The translations under genes and the position numbers were made by a program. Positions 1 through 7,534 of a stretch of DNA of 64,000 nucleotides are shown here, piece by piece (positions within the stretch are counted from its first letter, which is position 1; every line of letters begins with the position of its first letter). The notes under the pieces were generated by a model. It was given only the letters and a program-made list of their open reading frames with translations, searched no databases and was not told where the DNA came from. Origin of the DNA: Roseivirga thermotolerans (GTDB lineage: Bacteria; Bacteroidota; Bacteroidia; Cytophagales; Cyclobacteriaceae); NCBI RefSeq assembly GCF_014653175.1, contig NZ_BNAG01000003.1:784338-848337 (forward strand), given 5' to 3'.

Positions 1-1136
1 AATTTGCCGCTTCATTCGAGCCAGACTCCAGCGAATTTAAGTTTATTAACAACGGACTCTTTGGTTATATCGGATACGATGCGGTTCAGTATTTCGAACA
101 GATTCCGGTGACCGAAGGAAAGACCGATGAATACGAAATTCCCGACTTGCTCTATCATGTCTATCGCTATGTCATTGCCATAGACCATTTTAAAAATGAG
201 CTTTACCTTTTCGAACATTCACCGGAAGGCACGGAGCCAAAAGGTATTCAGTCTATCGAGACTTTGGTGAACAATAAGAACTATCCGTCTTATGAGTTTG
301 CTCCACAGTCAGAAGAAGTTTCTAATTATACTGATGAAGAATTCCTCTCGATTATAGACGAAGGCATGAAGCATTGTTTCCGTGGCGATGTGTTTCAAAT
401 TGTGCTTTCCAGAAGATTTCAGAGTCGGTTTAAGGGAGATGAGTTCAACGTGTATCGTGCGTTGAGGTCAGTGAATCCTTCACCATACTTATTCTATTTC
501 GACTTTGGAAGCTTCAAAATCTTTGGTTCATCGCCAGAAGCTCAGTTGGTGATTAAAGACCGTAAGGCAACAATCCACCCAATTGCAGGGACTTTTAAAC
601 GTACTGGAAATGATGAGGCAGATGCTGAACTGGCCAAGAAGCTTCATGCCGATCCGAAAGAAAATTCTGAGCACGTGATGCTAGTCGACTTGGCCAGAAA
701 TGACCTGAGCAGAGCTGGTTCAAATGTTCAGGTAGATACTTACAAAGAGATTCAATACTACTCGCACGTAATTCATCTGGTTTCCAAAGTAACGGGAACT
801 TTGTCAGACGATATGCAATCGACCCAGATGGTGGCGGGTACTTTCCCTGCCGGAACCTTGAGTGGAGCGCCAAAAGTTCGGGCCATGCAGCTCATCAATA
901 CCAATGAAAAAACGAGGCGAGGCTATTATGGTGGGGCCATCGGTTTTATGGGCTTTAACGGAGATTTCAATCACGCCATTATGATCCGTTCATTCCTGAC
1001 CAAGAACAACACTTTGTTTTATCAGGCTGGTGCCGGAGTAGTAGCCAAATCGAATAGAGAATCAGAATTACAAGAAGTAAATAATAAACTGGCTGCCTTG
1101 AGAAAGGCCATTGAGCTGGCGAAAGAAATTCGCTAG
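1..1136 (+). CDS. trpE: Anthranilate synthase component I, 5'-truncated by window edge
   Basis: Converts chorismate and ammonia (supplied by TrpG) to anthranilate, the first committed step of tryptophan synthesis. The reading frame is open from base 3, so the start codon lies outside the window and 377 residues are visible. The family signature is clear: LFGYIGYDAVQYFE near the visible N-terminus, then FRGDVFQIVLSRRF, PIAGTFKRTG, LVDLARNDLSRAG, GTLSGAPKVRAMQLI and a C-terminal YQAGAGVVAKSN block, all typical of the chorismate-binding domain. The PIAGT and GTLSGAPK motifs favour TrpE over PabB. It is followed by trpG and the rest of the pathway on the same strand. The GTG at 108 is an internal codon, not the start. 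Confidence 0.96.
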   Translation, partial: FAASFEPDSSEFKFINNGLFGYIGYDAVQYFEQIPVTEGKTDEYEIPDLLYHVYRYVIAIDHFKNELYLFEHSPEGTEPKGIQSIETLVNNKNYPSYEFAPQSEEVSNYTDEEFLSIIDEGMKHCFRGDVFQIVLSRRFQSRFKGDEFNVYRALRSVNPSPYLFYFDFGSFKIFGSSPEAQLVIKDRKATIHPIAGTFKRTGNDEADAELAKKLHADPKENSEHVMLVDLARNDLSRAGSNVQVDTYKEIQYYSHVIHLVSKVTGTLSDDMQSTQMVAGTFPAGTLSGAPKVRAMQLINTNEKTRRGYYGGAIGFMGFNGDFNHAIMIRSFLTKNNTLFYQAGAGVVAKSNRESELQEVNNKLAALRKAIELAKEIR

Positions 1137-1138
1137 TT

Positions 1139-1264
1139 ATCAGTATATCAGAAATAAGTAAAAAGTAGACATGCGCACATTTAAAGAATTGGAAGCTTGG
1201 AGACAGGCAAAACCTTAAGCCCCTGATAACTGATATACTGATCCACTGATCACTTATAAAGACA
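1139..1264 (+). pseudogene. Truncated relic of an S23-type four-helix-bundle gene inside an inverted-repeat module
   Basis: The trpE-trpG gap contains an ATG at 1171 followed by MRTFKELEAWRQAKP and a stop at 1216-1218. The first eight residues are identical to those of the intact four-helix-bundle protein at 1860, so this is the first 15 codons of a paralogue whose remaining ~105 codons have been deleted. The remnant is flanked by a perfect 13-bp inverted repeat (1139-1151 ATCAGTATATCAG and 1230-1242 CTGATATACTGAT), the same kind of edge that surrounds the intact copies. No function is expected for a 15-residue product. The module is a decayed insertion or acts as spacer. Confidence 0.8.
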
Positions 1265-1834
1265 ATGAAAATACTCATACTAGATAACTACGATTCATTC
1301 ACCTATAACCTGGTGCATTACCTGAGAGAGCTTGGGTATGGAGCGGAGATGGATGTTTTTCGCAACGATCAGATTGCTCTGGAAGCAGTCGATGAATACG
1401 ATAAAATACTCTTGTCGCCTGGCCCGGGTATTCCGGAGGAAGCAGGCATTCTTCTGCCATTGATCAAACAATATGGTAGTAAGAAAAGCATACTAGGCGT
1501 TTGTTTGGGGCATCAGGCAATTGCTGAGTCTTATGGTGCTAAGCTTTACAATATGCCACAAGTATTGCATGGGGTGTCCAGCCAAGTGCGGGTGCTAGAT
1601 AAACAAGACAGACTGTTCAAGGAGATTCCGGAGAGCTACACCATTTGCCATTACCATAGCTGGAATGTAGACAAAGCCAATTTAGGCCAGGAAATTAAGG
1701 TGACTGCCGAAGATGAATTCGGGGAAATCATGGCCATCAGTCATAAAGAATATGATGTGAAAGGCGTGCAGTTTCATCCGGAGTCTATTATGACGGAGTA
1801 TGGGCATCAGTTGCTGCGCAACTGGATGGAGTAA
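1265..1834 (+). CDS. trpG: Anthranilate synthase component II (glutamine amidotransferase)
   Basis: Class I glutamine amidotransferase of 189 residues that hydrolyses glutamine and passes ammonia to TrpE. It begins MKILILDNYDSFTYNLVHYL. The oxyanion strand is SPGPGIPEEAG, the nucleophile is Cys80 in GVCLGHQAI, and the catalytic His171/Glu173 lie in GVQFHPES, so the triad is complete. Size is normal for a stand-alone TrpG/PabA. The position between trpE and trpD supports TrpG, although many bacteria use one protein for both anthranilate and p-aminobenzoate synthesis. The ATG is reached straight after the repeat edge of the preceding module. Confidence 0.96.
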   Translation: MKILILDNYDSFTYNLVHYLRELGYGAEMDVFRNDQIALEAVDEYDKILLSPGPGIPEEAGILLPLIKQYGSKKSILGVCLGHQAIAESYGAKLYNMPQVLHGVSSQVRVLDKQDRLFKEIPESYTICHYHSWNVDKANLGQEIKVTAEDEFGEIMAISHKEYDVKGVQFHPESIMTEYGHQLLRNWME

Positions 1835-1837
1835 GCA

Positions 1838-2258
1838 GTTATCAGTAAACAGTAGGCACATGAGAACATTTAAAGAGTTGGAGGTTTGGAAGCAAACTAG
1901 AGAATTAAGAAAGGAAATTGCTCAATTGGTGAAGAGGTTTCCAACGGATGAAAAATATAAACTAACCGATCAAATGATTAGGGCAGCTAGGTCAGTCACA
2001 GCAAACATTGCAGAAGGTTATGGACGGTTTCATTATCAGGAGAACATTCAATTCTGTAGAATTTCCAGAGGTTCCTTAACGGAGCTTCAAGATCATCTTA
2101 CGGTTGCTGTCGATGAGGGGTATATTGATGAGAGTGAGGAGAAATTGTTTGACATCAGGATAGAGGAGTGCATTCGAATTCTCAATGGTTACATCAACTA
2201 CCTGTTGAAATCCAAACTGACTAAACTCTAATTACTGATTAACTGATCTACTGATAAC
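1838..2258. repeat. Inverted-repeat module carrying a four-helix-bundle gene (trpG-trpD gap)
   Basis: The gene at 1860-2231 is bracketed by GTTATCAGTA (1838-1847) and its perfect complement TACTGATAAC (2249-2258). Both lie within longer runs of the same degenerate words (ACTGATT, ACTGATC, ACTGATAA). The left edge begins three bases after the trpG stop codon and the right run ends about 20 bases before the trpD start. The same vocabulary flanks the relic at 1139-1242, so these appear to be two copies of one element family. Confidence 0.7.
1860..2231 (+). CDS. Four-helix-bundle protein (S23 / 23S rRNA intervening-sequence protein family)
   Basis: 123-residue, largely helical protein of the S23/IVP family, named for genes found in intervening sequences of 23S rRNA genes. 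The family also includes the Avd accessory proteins of diversity-generating retroelements. The diagnostic core is visible: W-K-Q near residue 10, FPTDEKYKLTDQMIRAARS, then SVTANIAEGYGRFHYQEN and SRGSLTELQDHL. The reading frame extends upstream to 1800 inside trpG, but family homology starts at MRTFKELEVW, so the ATG at 1860 is chosen. The molecular role of such stand-alone proteins is unknown. It is a close paralogue of the gene at 4182 and sits between two tryptophan genes with no obvious pathway link. Confidence 0.85.
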   Translation: MRTFKELEVWKQTRELRKEIAQLVKRFPTDEKYKLTDQMIRAARSVTANIAEGYGRFHYQENIQFCRISRGSLTELQDHLTVAVDEGYIDESEEKLFDIRIEECIRILNGYINYLLKSKLTKL

Positions 2259-2281
2259 CGATCACTGTTCAACTAATAACA

Positions 2282-3271
2282 ATGAAAGAAATACTAAATC
2301 AACTCATAGAATACAAGTCGCTGGATAAGCAAACCGCTAAGGAGATACTCATCAATCTGGCGCAGGGTAAATACAACCAAAGTCAGGTAGCGGCATTCCT
2401 CACGGTTTACCTCATGCGAAGCATTACTGTAGAGGAACTTGAGGGTTTCCGCGATGCAATGCTCGATTTATGTGTTCCAATAGAAATTCCTGAATATGAT
2501 GCCATAGACCTTTGCGGAACAGGTGGAGACGGAAAGAATACCTTCAATATTTCCACCTTGTCTTCCTTTATTGTAGCGGGAGCAGGGCAAAATGTGGCTA
2601 AGCATGGTAACAATGGAGTTTCATCGGTTTCGGGTTCGTCTAATCTAATGGCGTACTTTGGTTATGAGTTCACTAACGACCTTGGCAAGTTGAGAAAGAG
2701 TCTGGATGAATGCGGGTTGTGTTTCTTACACGCGCCTTTGTTTCACCCAGCTATGAAGAATGTAGCACCCATCAGAAGAGATTTAGGGGTGAAAACCTTC
2801 TTCAATATGTTGGGGCCGATGGTAAATCCATCCTTCCCTAAAAAGCAGTTGGTAGGGGTGTTCAGCCTAGAGCTGGCCAGACTTTACGGTTACTTATATC
2901 AGAAAACCGACAAACACTTTGTGATTCTTCATGCAATGGATGGTTATGATGAAATCTCACTGACCGGAGCATTCAAGAAGATCACCAACGACAAGGAAGA
3001 AATCGTAAATCCTGAAGAAATGGGGCTTCAAACCATACAACCCGAGGCTATTTTTGGTGGGGAAACCGTTGAAGAGTCGGCTAAAATATTTGAAAACATA
3101 TTAAAAGGAGAGGGTACAAAACCACAGAATGAAGTGGTCATTGCCAACGCAGCTATGGCTATTCAGTGTGGAAAAGGAGTTACTACTGATGATGCACTAG
3201 GCATGGCTCGTGAATCGCTCGAAAGCGGAAAAGCATTGAAAACATTCAAGAAAATTTTAGAAATCAGTTAA
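2282..3271 (+). CDS. trpD: Anthranilate phosphoribosyltransferase
   Basis: 329-residue enzyme that joins anthranilate to phosphoribosyl pyrophosphate. The PRPP-binding loop reads DLCGTGGDGKNTFNIST at about residues 78-94, followed by VAKHGNNGVSSVSGSSN, the conserved KHGN-containing segment. NVAPIRRDLGVKTFFNMLGP in the middle matches the anthranilate-binding R-x-x-LG-x-RT-x-FN-x-LGP type motif. Length is normal for stand-alone TrpD, not fused to TrpG. The stop codon lies inside an intergenic palindromic repeat. Confidence 0.97.
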   Translation: MKEILNQLIEYKSLDKQTAKEILINLAQGKYNQSQVAAFLTVYLMRSITVEELEGFRDAMLDLCVPIEIPEYDAIDLCGTGGDGKNTFNISTLSSFIVAGAGQNVAKHGNNGVSSVSGSSNLMAYFGYEFTNDLGKLRKSLDECGLCFLHAPLFHPAMKNVAPIRRDLGVKTFFNMLGPMVNPSFPKKQLVGVFSLELARLYGYLYQKTDKHFVILHAMDGYDEISLTGAFKKITNDKEEIVNPEEMGLQTIQPEAIFGGETVEESAKIFENILKGEGTKPQNEVVIANAAMAIQCGKGVTTDDALGMARESLESGKALKTFKKILEIS

Positions 3272-3335
3272 TCAGAAAATAGAAAACGGGAGCTTGAAAA
3301 CTGATTTCTGTTTTCTGGTCACCCGATAACCAAAT
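3267..3335. repeat. Empty inverted-repeat spacer between trpD and trpC
   Basis: The 64-bp gap is almost entirely an imperfect inverted repeat: CAGAAAATAGAAAAC near 3275 is complementary at 13 of 15 positions to the GATTTCTGTTTTCTG right arm near 3303-3317. The left arm overlaps the trpD stop (CAGTTAATCAG) and the right side runs through CCCGATAACCAAAT to the trpC ATG. Position and base composition match the edges of the gene-carrying modules, but no gene lies between the arms. It could be an empty or collapsed module or a simple RNA hairpin. Confidence 0.55.
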
Positions 3336-4139
3336 ATGGATATACTACAAAAAATCATCGCGCATAAGCACAAGGAAGTAGAGGAGAGAAGGTCGCTTTA
3401 CACAGAGAAACTGTTGGAACAAAGCATCTACTTTGAGGGCAAACCAATATCACTGAAGAAGTATTTGTTGCGAGAAGACAAGTCGGGCATTATTGCCGAG
3501 TTCAAGCGTCAGTCGCCCTCTAAAGGGGTGATTAACGCTCATGCTCCTGTAGAAAGAACAACCATCGGCTATATGCAGGCTGGTGCTTCGGCATTATCGG
3601 TGTTGACCGACTCTGAGTTCTTTGGAGGAAGCAGCGAAGACCTGAGCACAGCCAGAAAATTCAACTTTTGTCCGGTACTTAGGAAAGACTTTATCATTGA
3701 TGAGTATCAGATTGTGGAGGCAAAATCTATCGGTGCCGATGCCATTTTGCTTATCGCATCGGCTTTAGAACCTAGAAGATTGAAGGAGTTGGCGGCATTC
3801 GCCAAGAGTTTTGGTTTAGAAGTGCTGATGGAAGTTCACAATCAGGAAGAATTGGAAAACAACCTGAATGAACATCTGGATGTAGTGGGTGTGAATAACA
3901 GGAACCTGAAAACCTTCGAAGTATCCATTGATATTAGTAAGCAATTGGCCCCAATGATCCCGAATGATTTCGTGAAAATCTCAGAAAGTGGCATTAGCGA
4001 TCCTGCTACTATCATGGACTTAAGAACTCACGGTTTCCAAGGCTTCTTGATTGGGGAAACATTTATGAAAGCGGGAAGGCCGGAAAGAGCCGCAGCGGAA
4101 TTCATCGATTCTCTAAATCGTAAATTGGTTAATGGTTAA
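3336..4139 (+). CDS. trpC: Indole-3-glycerol phosphate synthase
   Basis: 267-residue TIM-barrel enzyme that closes the indole ring from CdRP. It begins MDILQKIIAHKHKEVEERR. The family strand IIAEFKRQSPSKGVI carries the first catalytic Lys/Ser region, SVLTDSEFFGGS and VLRKDFIIDEYQI the next ones, and VVGVNNRNLKTFEV and KISESGI the product-binding end. Not fused to TrpF. The last residues (KLVNG) are encoded by the GGTTAATGGTTAA repeat that forms the edge of the following module, so the extreme C-terminus may differ from relatives. Confidence 0.97.
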   Translation: MDILQKIIAHKHKEVEERRSLYTEKLLEQSIYFEGKPISLKKYLLREDKSGIIAEFKRQSPSKGVINAHAPVERTTIGYMQAGASALSVLTDSEFFGGSSEDLSTARKFNFCPVLRKDFIIDEYQIVEAKSIGADAILLIASALEPRRLKELAAFAKSFGLEVLMEVHNQEELENNLNEHLDVVGVNNRNLKTFEVSIDISKQLAPMIPNDFVKISESGISDPATIMDLRTHGFQGFLIGETFMKAGRPERAAAEFIDSLNRKLVNG

Positions 4140-4605
4140 TACGTTAATCGTTGAATAGGGGAAATAGTAAATACACACAAAATGGATGTAAGAAGCTTTA
4201 TGGATTTAGATTGCTGGAAGGTGGCTAGAGAGTTTAGAAATAGAATATCAATGTTAGCAAAGTCTTTTCCAGTGGAAGAAAAGTACGGTTTAACCAGCCA
4301 GATAAAACGGTCTTCACGCTCTGTGACGGCTAATATTGCAGAAGGGTATGGTAGATTTCATCATCAAGAGAACATACAGTTCTGTAGAATGTCAAGAGGG
4401 TCATTGACTGAAACCCTTGATCATTTAACTGTGGCTTTAGATGAGAAATATATTTCTGAGGATCAATTCTTTGACTTTAAAACAGAACTAGAGAGGTGTC
4501 TAAAGGTTCTAAACGGTTACATCAATTACCTCCGAAAGCTTAAGTCTAGCACAAAATGATGCCTAGTATTAAACGATTAACCAATAACTAATAACGATTA
4601 ACCAA
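4122..4605. repeat. Inverted-repeat module carrying a second four-helix-bundle gene (trpC-trpF gap)
   Basis: The left edge is a run of the words TTGGTTAAT, GGTTAAT and GTTAATCGTT (about 4125-4153). The right edge (about 4567-4605) is a run of the complementary words AACGATTAACCAA, AATAACTAATAACG and ATTAACCAA. The right run ends at the trpF ATG. The left run supplies the trpC stop codon. The words differ from those of the trpE/G/D modules but recur around the lipoprotein gene at 7518. Confidence 0.7.
4182..4559 (+). CDS. Four-helix-bundle protein (S23 / 23S rRNA intervening-sequence protein family), second copy
   Basis: 125-residue paralogue of the protein at 1860. The shared core includes SVTANIAEGYGRFHHQEN, IQFCRMSRGSLTE and DHLTVALDEKYI, with FPVEEKYGLTSQIKRSSRS before it, the usual S23-family pattern of a conserved aromatic near the N-terminus, an FP-x-E segment and NIAEG-x-GR. 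Start chosen at the first ATG (4182). The internal Met at residue 7 also aligns with the beginning of the paralogue. No catalytic residues are recognised; the fold is a helical bundle that oligomerises in known members. It lies between trpC and trpF inside an inverted-repeat module. Confidence 0.85.
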   Translation: MDVRSFMDLDCWKVAREFRNRISMLAKSFPVEEKYGLTSQIKRSSRSVTANIAEGYGRFHHQENIQFCRMSRGSLTETLDHLTVALDEKYISEDQFFDFKTELERCLKVLNGYINYLRKLKSSTK

Positions 4606-4606
4606 A

Positions 4607-5221
4607 ATGAAACTCAAAGTGTGCGGCATGAGAGAACCTCACAACATCCAACAGCTGTTGGAGTTGGAGCCTGATTTCATGGGTTTTATTTTCTTCGAGC
4701 GTTCCAAGCGATTTGCACCTGATCTGGATAAAGAACTGTTGCTAGGGTTTCCTGAAACCACAAAAAAAGTGGGTGTTTTCGTCAATGCACCAATTCAACA
4801 GGTAAAGGAAAAAGTTAGGCAGTACAAACTCGATTATGTTCAGTTGCATGGTGACGAGTCGGTTGAGTATGTGGGAGAGCTTTTCGCCATTGGTATCAAG
4901 GTAATTAAAGTGCTTTCAGTGGGTGAGGAGTTTGATTTCGACCAACTGAAACCATATAAGGGATTGGTAGACTTCTTCCTTTTCGATACGAAAGGGAAAG
5001 AACGAGGAGGTAATGGTGTGGTATTCAATTGGGAGGTTTTAAATAACTATCCCTATGATGTGCCTTACTTGTTAAGTGGAGGAATCGATCTGGAAAATGT
5101 GAAAGATATAGCCGGCTTGAAAGTTCAACCTTATGCGATAGATGTGAACTCCAAGTTTGAGCTAAAGCCAGGTTTGAAGGATATAGAGCAAGTGAAAATG
5201 CTCAAGGAGATTTTAAAATAG
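4607..5221 (+). CDS. trpF: Phosphoribosylanthranilate isomerase
   Basis: 204-residue TIM barrel that performs the Amadori rearrangement of PRA to CdRP. MKLKVCGMREPHNI carries the catalytic Cys (KVCG) and the FDTKGKERGGNG segment provides the catalytic Asp and phosphate contacts. YVQLHGDES and LLSGGIDLENV are standard family motifs. Length is normal. A repeat edge stops immediately before the ATG. The stop at 5219-5221 is followed after one base by a REP-like palindrome. Confidence 0.96.
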   Translation: MKLKVCGMREPHNIQQLLELEPDFMGFIFFERSKRFAPDLDKELLLGFPETTKKVGVFVNAPIQQVKEKVRQYKLDYVQLHGDESVEYVGELFAIGIKVIKVLSVGEEFDFDQLKPYKGLVDFFLFDTKGKERGGNGVVFNWEVLNNYPYDVPYLLSGGIDLENVKDIAGLKVQPYAIDVNSKFELKPGLKDIEQVKMLKEILK

Positions 5222-5222
5222 A

Positions 5223-5300
5223 ACGTCACTGCGAGGCACGAAGCAGTGTCCTCAAATGGATAAGGAAATTGCCACGGTCGTACCTCCCTCGCAGTGACGT
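5223..5300. repeat. REP-like palindrome between trpF and trpB
   Basis: ACGTCACTGCGAGG at 5223-5236 is exactly complementary to CCTCGCAGTGACGT at 5287-5300, a 14-bp perfect inverted repeat enclosing about 50 bp that itself contains GCACGAAGCAGTG and a GCCACGGTCGTACC segment. The words resemble short palindromic repeats common in Bacteroidota intergenic regions. In the transcript it would form a long hairpin between trpF and trpB and could attenuate or stabilise mRNA. Confidence 0.75.
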
Positions 5301-5313
5301 AATAAAATAGATT

Positions 5314-6495
5314 ATGAAAATAAAAGTAGACGAGCGAGGGTATTACGGCAATTTCGGAGGGGCATACATCCCCGAAATGCTATACCCGAATGTGGAAGAG
5401 TTAAGAGATAACTACGAAGCCATCACTTCAGATCCGGACTTTAAGAAACAGTTCGATCAGTTATTGAAAGACTATGTGGGCAGGCCAACTCCGCTTTATC
5501 TGGCGGAAAGGCTTTCTGAGCATTATGGTGCCAAAATATATCTCAAACGAGAGGACCTTTGCCATACCGGTGCTCATAAAGTGAACAATACCATCGGGCA
5601 AATTCTACTCGCTCAGCGATTGGGCAAGAAGAAGATCATTGCCGAAACAGGAGCAGGACAACATGGCGTGGCCACAGCCACGGTTTGTGCCCTGATGGGA
5701 GTTGAGTGCATCGTATATATGGGTGAGGTAGATATGGCGCGTCAAAAGCCAAATGTGGAGCGCATGCGTATTCTGGGAGCGGAGGTTCGTCCTGCAACCA
5801 GCGGAAGCAAAACACTCAAAGATGCCACTAATGAAGCCATGCGTCATTGGATCAACAACCCAACCGATACGCACTACATCATCGGTTCTGTAGTTGGGCC
5901 ACACCCTTATCCAGAAATGGTTGCCAGATTTCAGTCGGTTATTAGTGCAGAAATCAGAACCCAGTTGAAGGAGAAAGAGGGCACTGAATTACCAAACTAC
6001 GTAGTCGCTTGTGTAGGCGGTGGTAGCAATGCTGCAGGCGCTTTCTACAACTATTATGACGAAGAAGAGGTGGCCTTAGTAGCCGTTGAAGCAGCGGGTT
6101 TGGGTAATACCACTGGTAAAAGTGCTGCTACGACTACGCTGGGTAAGCCGGGCATTTTGCACGGAAGTAAAACGCTTCTCATGCAGACAGAAGATGGTCA
6201 GGTTGTTGAGCCTTATTCAATCTCTGCCGGTCTGGATTATCCGGGAATTGGTCCCGTGCATGCGCATCTTTTCGAAACGGGTAGAGGAACTTTCTACAGT
6301 GTAACCGATGAAGAAGCCATGAAAGCAGGTATTCAACTCAGCCGACTGGAGGGAATTATTCCAGCTATTGAATCGGCCCATGCCTTTGCAGCGTTGAATC
6401 AGATGTCATTGAAGCCTGATGATCTGGTAGTTATCAACCTGTCAGGAAGAGGAGACAAGGACCTGGAGACATATATTAAATGGGGGAAGTATTAA
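5314..6495 (+). CDS. trpB: Tryptophan synthase beta subunit
   Basis: 393-residue PLP enzyme that condenses indole with serine. The PLP lysine is Lys89 in HTGAHKVNN, the substrate-binding [13 protein letters not shown] follows, and the phosphate-binding glycine loop is [18 protein letters not shown] near the C-terminus is the family's end motif. The N-terminus [13 protein letters not shown] is that of the TrpB1 type that works with TrpA. Normal length, intact. Confidence 0.98.
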   Translation: MKIKVDERGYYGNFGGAYIPEMLYPNVEELRDNYEAITSDPDFKKQFDQLLKDYVGRPTPLYLAERLSEHYGAKIYLKREDLCHTGAHKVNNTIGQILLAQRLGKKKIIAETGAGQHGVATATVCALMGVECIVYMGEVDMARQKPNVERMRILGAEVRPATSGSKTLKDATNEAMRHWINNPTDTHYIIGSVVGPHPYPEMVARFQSVISAEIRTQLKEKEGTELPNYVVACVGGGSNAAGAFYNYYDEEEVALVAVEAAGLGNTTGKSAATTTLGKPGILHGSKTLLMQTEDGQVVEPYSISAGLDYPGIGPVHAHLFETGRGTFYSVTDEEAMKAGIQLSRLEGIIPAIESAHAFAALNQMSLKPDDLVVINLSGRGDKDLETYIKWGKY

Positions 6496-6634
6496 ACGAG
6501 TACTAAGTATTGAGTACAGAGTACTGAGACAGCCTAGTGAATTTATTTGGTTTTGTGAACACCATTGGCTCCTTCTCTATTTGGAGAAGGCGGGGAATGA
6601 GGCCAAATAAAAAATATTCACAAAACAAATGAAT
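6496..6634. repeat. MITE-like element and palindrome in the trpB-trpA gap
   Basis: Bases 6541-6559 and 6617-6634 form an imperfect terminal inverted repeat (ATTTATTTGGTTTTGTGAA against TTCACAAAACAAATGAAT). Between them lies the hairpin CCTTCTC/GAGAAGG at 6571-6590. Upstream, 6498-6534 is a run of AGTACT/AGTATT words ending in TGAGACAGCC, the same half-site found in hairpins at 38535 and, in variant form, at 14878. No coding capacity. It looks like a small non-autonomous repeat. Confidence 0.55.
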
Positions 6635-6666
6635 GAACTGAGTTAGAGAATAGACTAAATAAAGAA

Positions 6667-6730
6667 CGTCACCCTGAACTTGTTTCAGGGTCTGCAAATT
6701 AGAAGATGCTGAAACAAGTTCAGCATGACG
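6667..6730. repeat. REP-A palindrome overlapping the upstream ATG of trpA
   Basis: The 64-bp element begins CGTCACCCTGAACTTGTTTC and ends in AGTTCAGCATGACG. CTGAACTTGTTTCAG in the left half is the exact complement of CTGAAACAAGTTCAG in the right half, and each half is also palindromic on its own. A related interrupted copy lies at 9191-9274 and a shortened one at 14819-14865. The ATG within its GCATGACG end is the first in-frame ATG of trpA. Confidence 0.75.
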
Positions 6731-6760
6731 AATCAAAAAGAGATAGTGAGCAAAGCAGAA

Positions 6761-7534
6761 ATGAATCGAATAGAAAAACTTTTTCAGACCAAGCCTAACC
6801 GCGTGCTGAATGTGTACTTCACGGCTGGTTACCCTAAGCTGGATGATACGGTGAGCATACTCAAGGCTCTGGAGGCATCTGGTGCTGACCTGATCGAAAT
6901 AGGCATTCCGTTTTCCGATCCTGTAGCCGATGGACCAACCATTCAGGCCAGTAATGATGTAGCGCTGAACAATGGAATGACCCTAAAACTCCTGATGGAG
7001 CAACTGAAAGACGTTCGCCAGAAAGTGAGTGTACCGATTGTGCTGATGGGTTATATCAACCCGATAGTGCAATATGGAATCGAGCGCTTTTGTGAAGACT
7101 GTGCCGCACGTGGAATAGATGGACTCATTTTACCTGACTTGCCCATGTTTGAGTATCTGGAAGTGTACAAACCTATCTTTGAAAAGAATGGCCTGCTGAA
7201 CACCTTCCTCATCACTCCACAGACTTCAGAAGCCCGGATCAGAGAGATTGATAACAACACCAGCGGATTCATTTACATGGTTTCATCTGCCAGTACAACT
7301 GGGGCCAAAACAGGCATTTCAGAAGAACAGGAAGCTTATTTCAAACGAGTAAATAGCATGGGATTGAAAAACCCGCGATTGATAGGCTTCGGCATTTCCA
7401 ATAAAGAAACCTTCGACAAAGCCTGTAAAAATGCCAATGGAGCCATTATCGGTAGTGCGTTTATTAAGGTGCTGGGGCAGGAAGGAGATATGGAAGCCAA
7501 CATTAATGAATTCGTCAATGGAGTTATTCGTTAA
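6761..7534 (+). CDS. trpA: Tryptophan synthase alpha subunit
   Basis: Cleaves indole-3-glycerol phosphate to indole, which is channelled to TrpB. LNVYFTAGYP opens the barrel, LIEIGIPFSDPVADGPTIQ carries the catalytic Glu and substrate loop, GLILPDLP the second catalytic acid, and FIYMVSSASTTGAK and IGSAFIKVL bind phosphate. The frame can be extended to an ATG at 6725, but those 12 extra residues are encoded by a REP palindrome, whereas family homology begins MNRIEKLFQ. The ATG at 6761 (257 residues) is therefore preferred. The stop codon and last residues (GVIR) lie in the repeat edge of the next module. Confidence 0.95.
   Translation: MNRIEKLFQTKPNRVLNVYFTAGYPKLDDTVSILKALEASGADLIEIGIPFSDPVADGPTIQASNDVALNNGMTLKLLMEQLKDVRQKVSVPIVLMGYINPIVQYGIERFCEDCAARGIDGLILPDLPMFEYLEVYKPIFEKNGLLNTFLITPQTSEARIREIDNNTSGFIYMVSSASTTGAKTGISEEQEAYFKRVNSMGLKNPRLIGFGISNKETFDKACKNANGAIIGSAFIKVLGQEGDMEANINEFVNGVIR

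Noticed and set aside
12..218. 68-codon frame opposite the trpE coding region
   Set aside because: Antisense shadow of trpE, which has strong protein-level signature in this region.
1800..1859. N-terminal extension of the first four-helix-bundle frame into trpG
   Set aside because: The extra residues are translated from trpG in another frame and the paralogue begins at the ATG at 1860.
1860..4559. The four-helix-bundle genes as part of a diversity-generating retroelement
   Set aside because: Avd proteins belong to the same family, but no reverse transcriptase, template repeat or variable-repeat target was found nearby, so only family membership is stated.
6503..6736. 77-codon frame on the minus strand in the trpB-trpA gap
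   Set aside because: Consists of MITE-like and REP sequence only.
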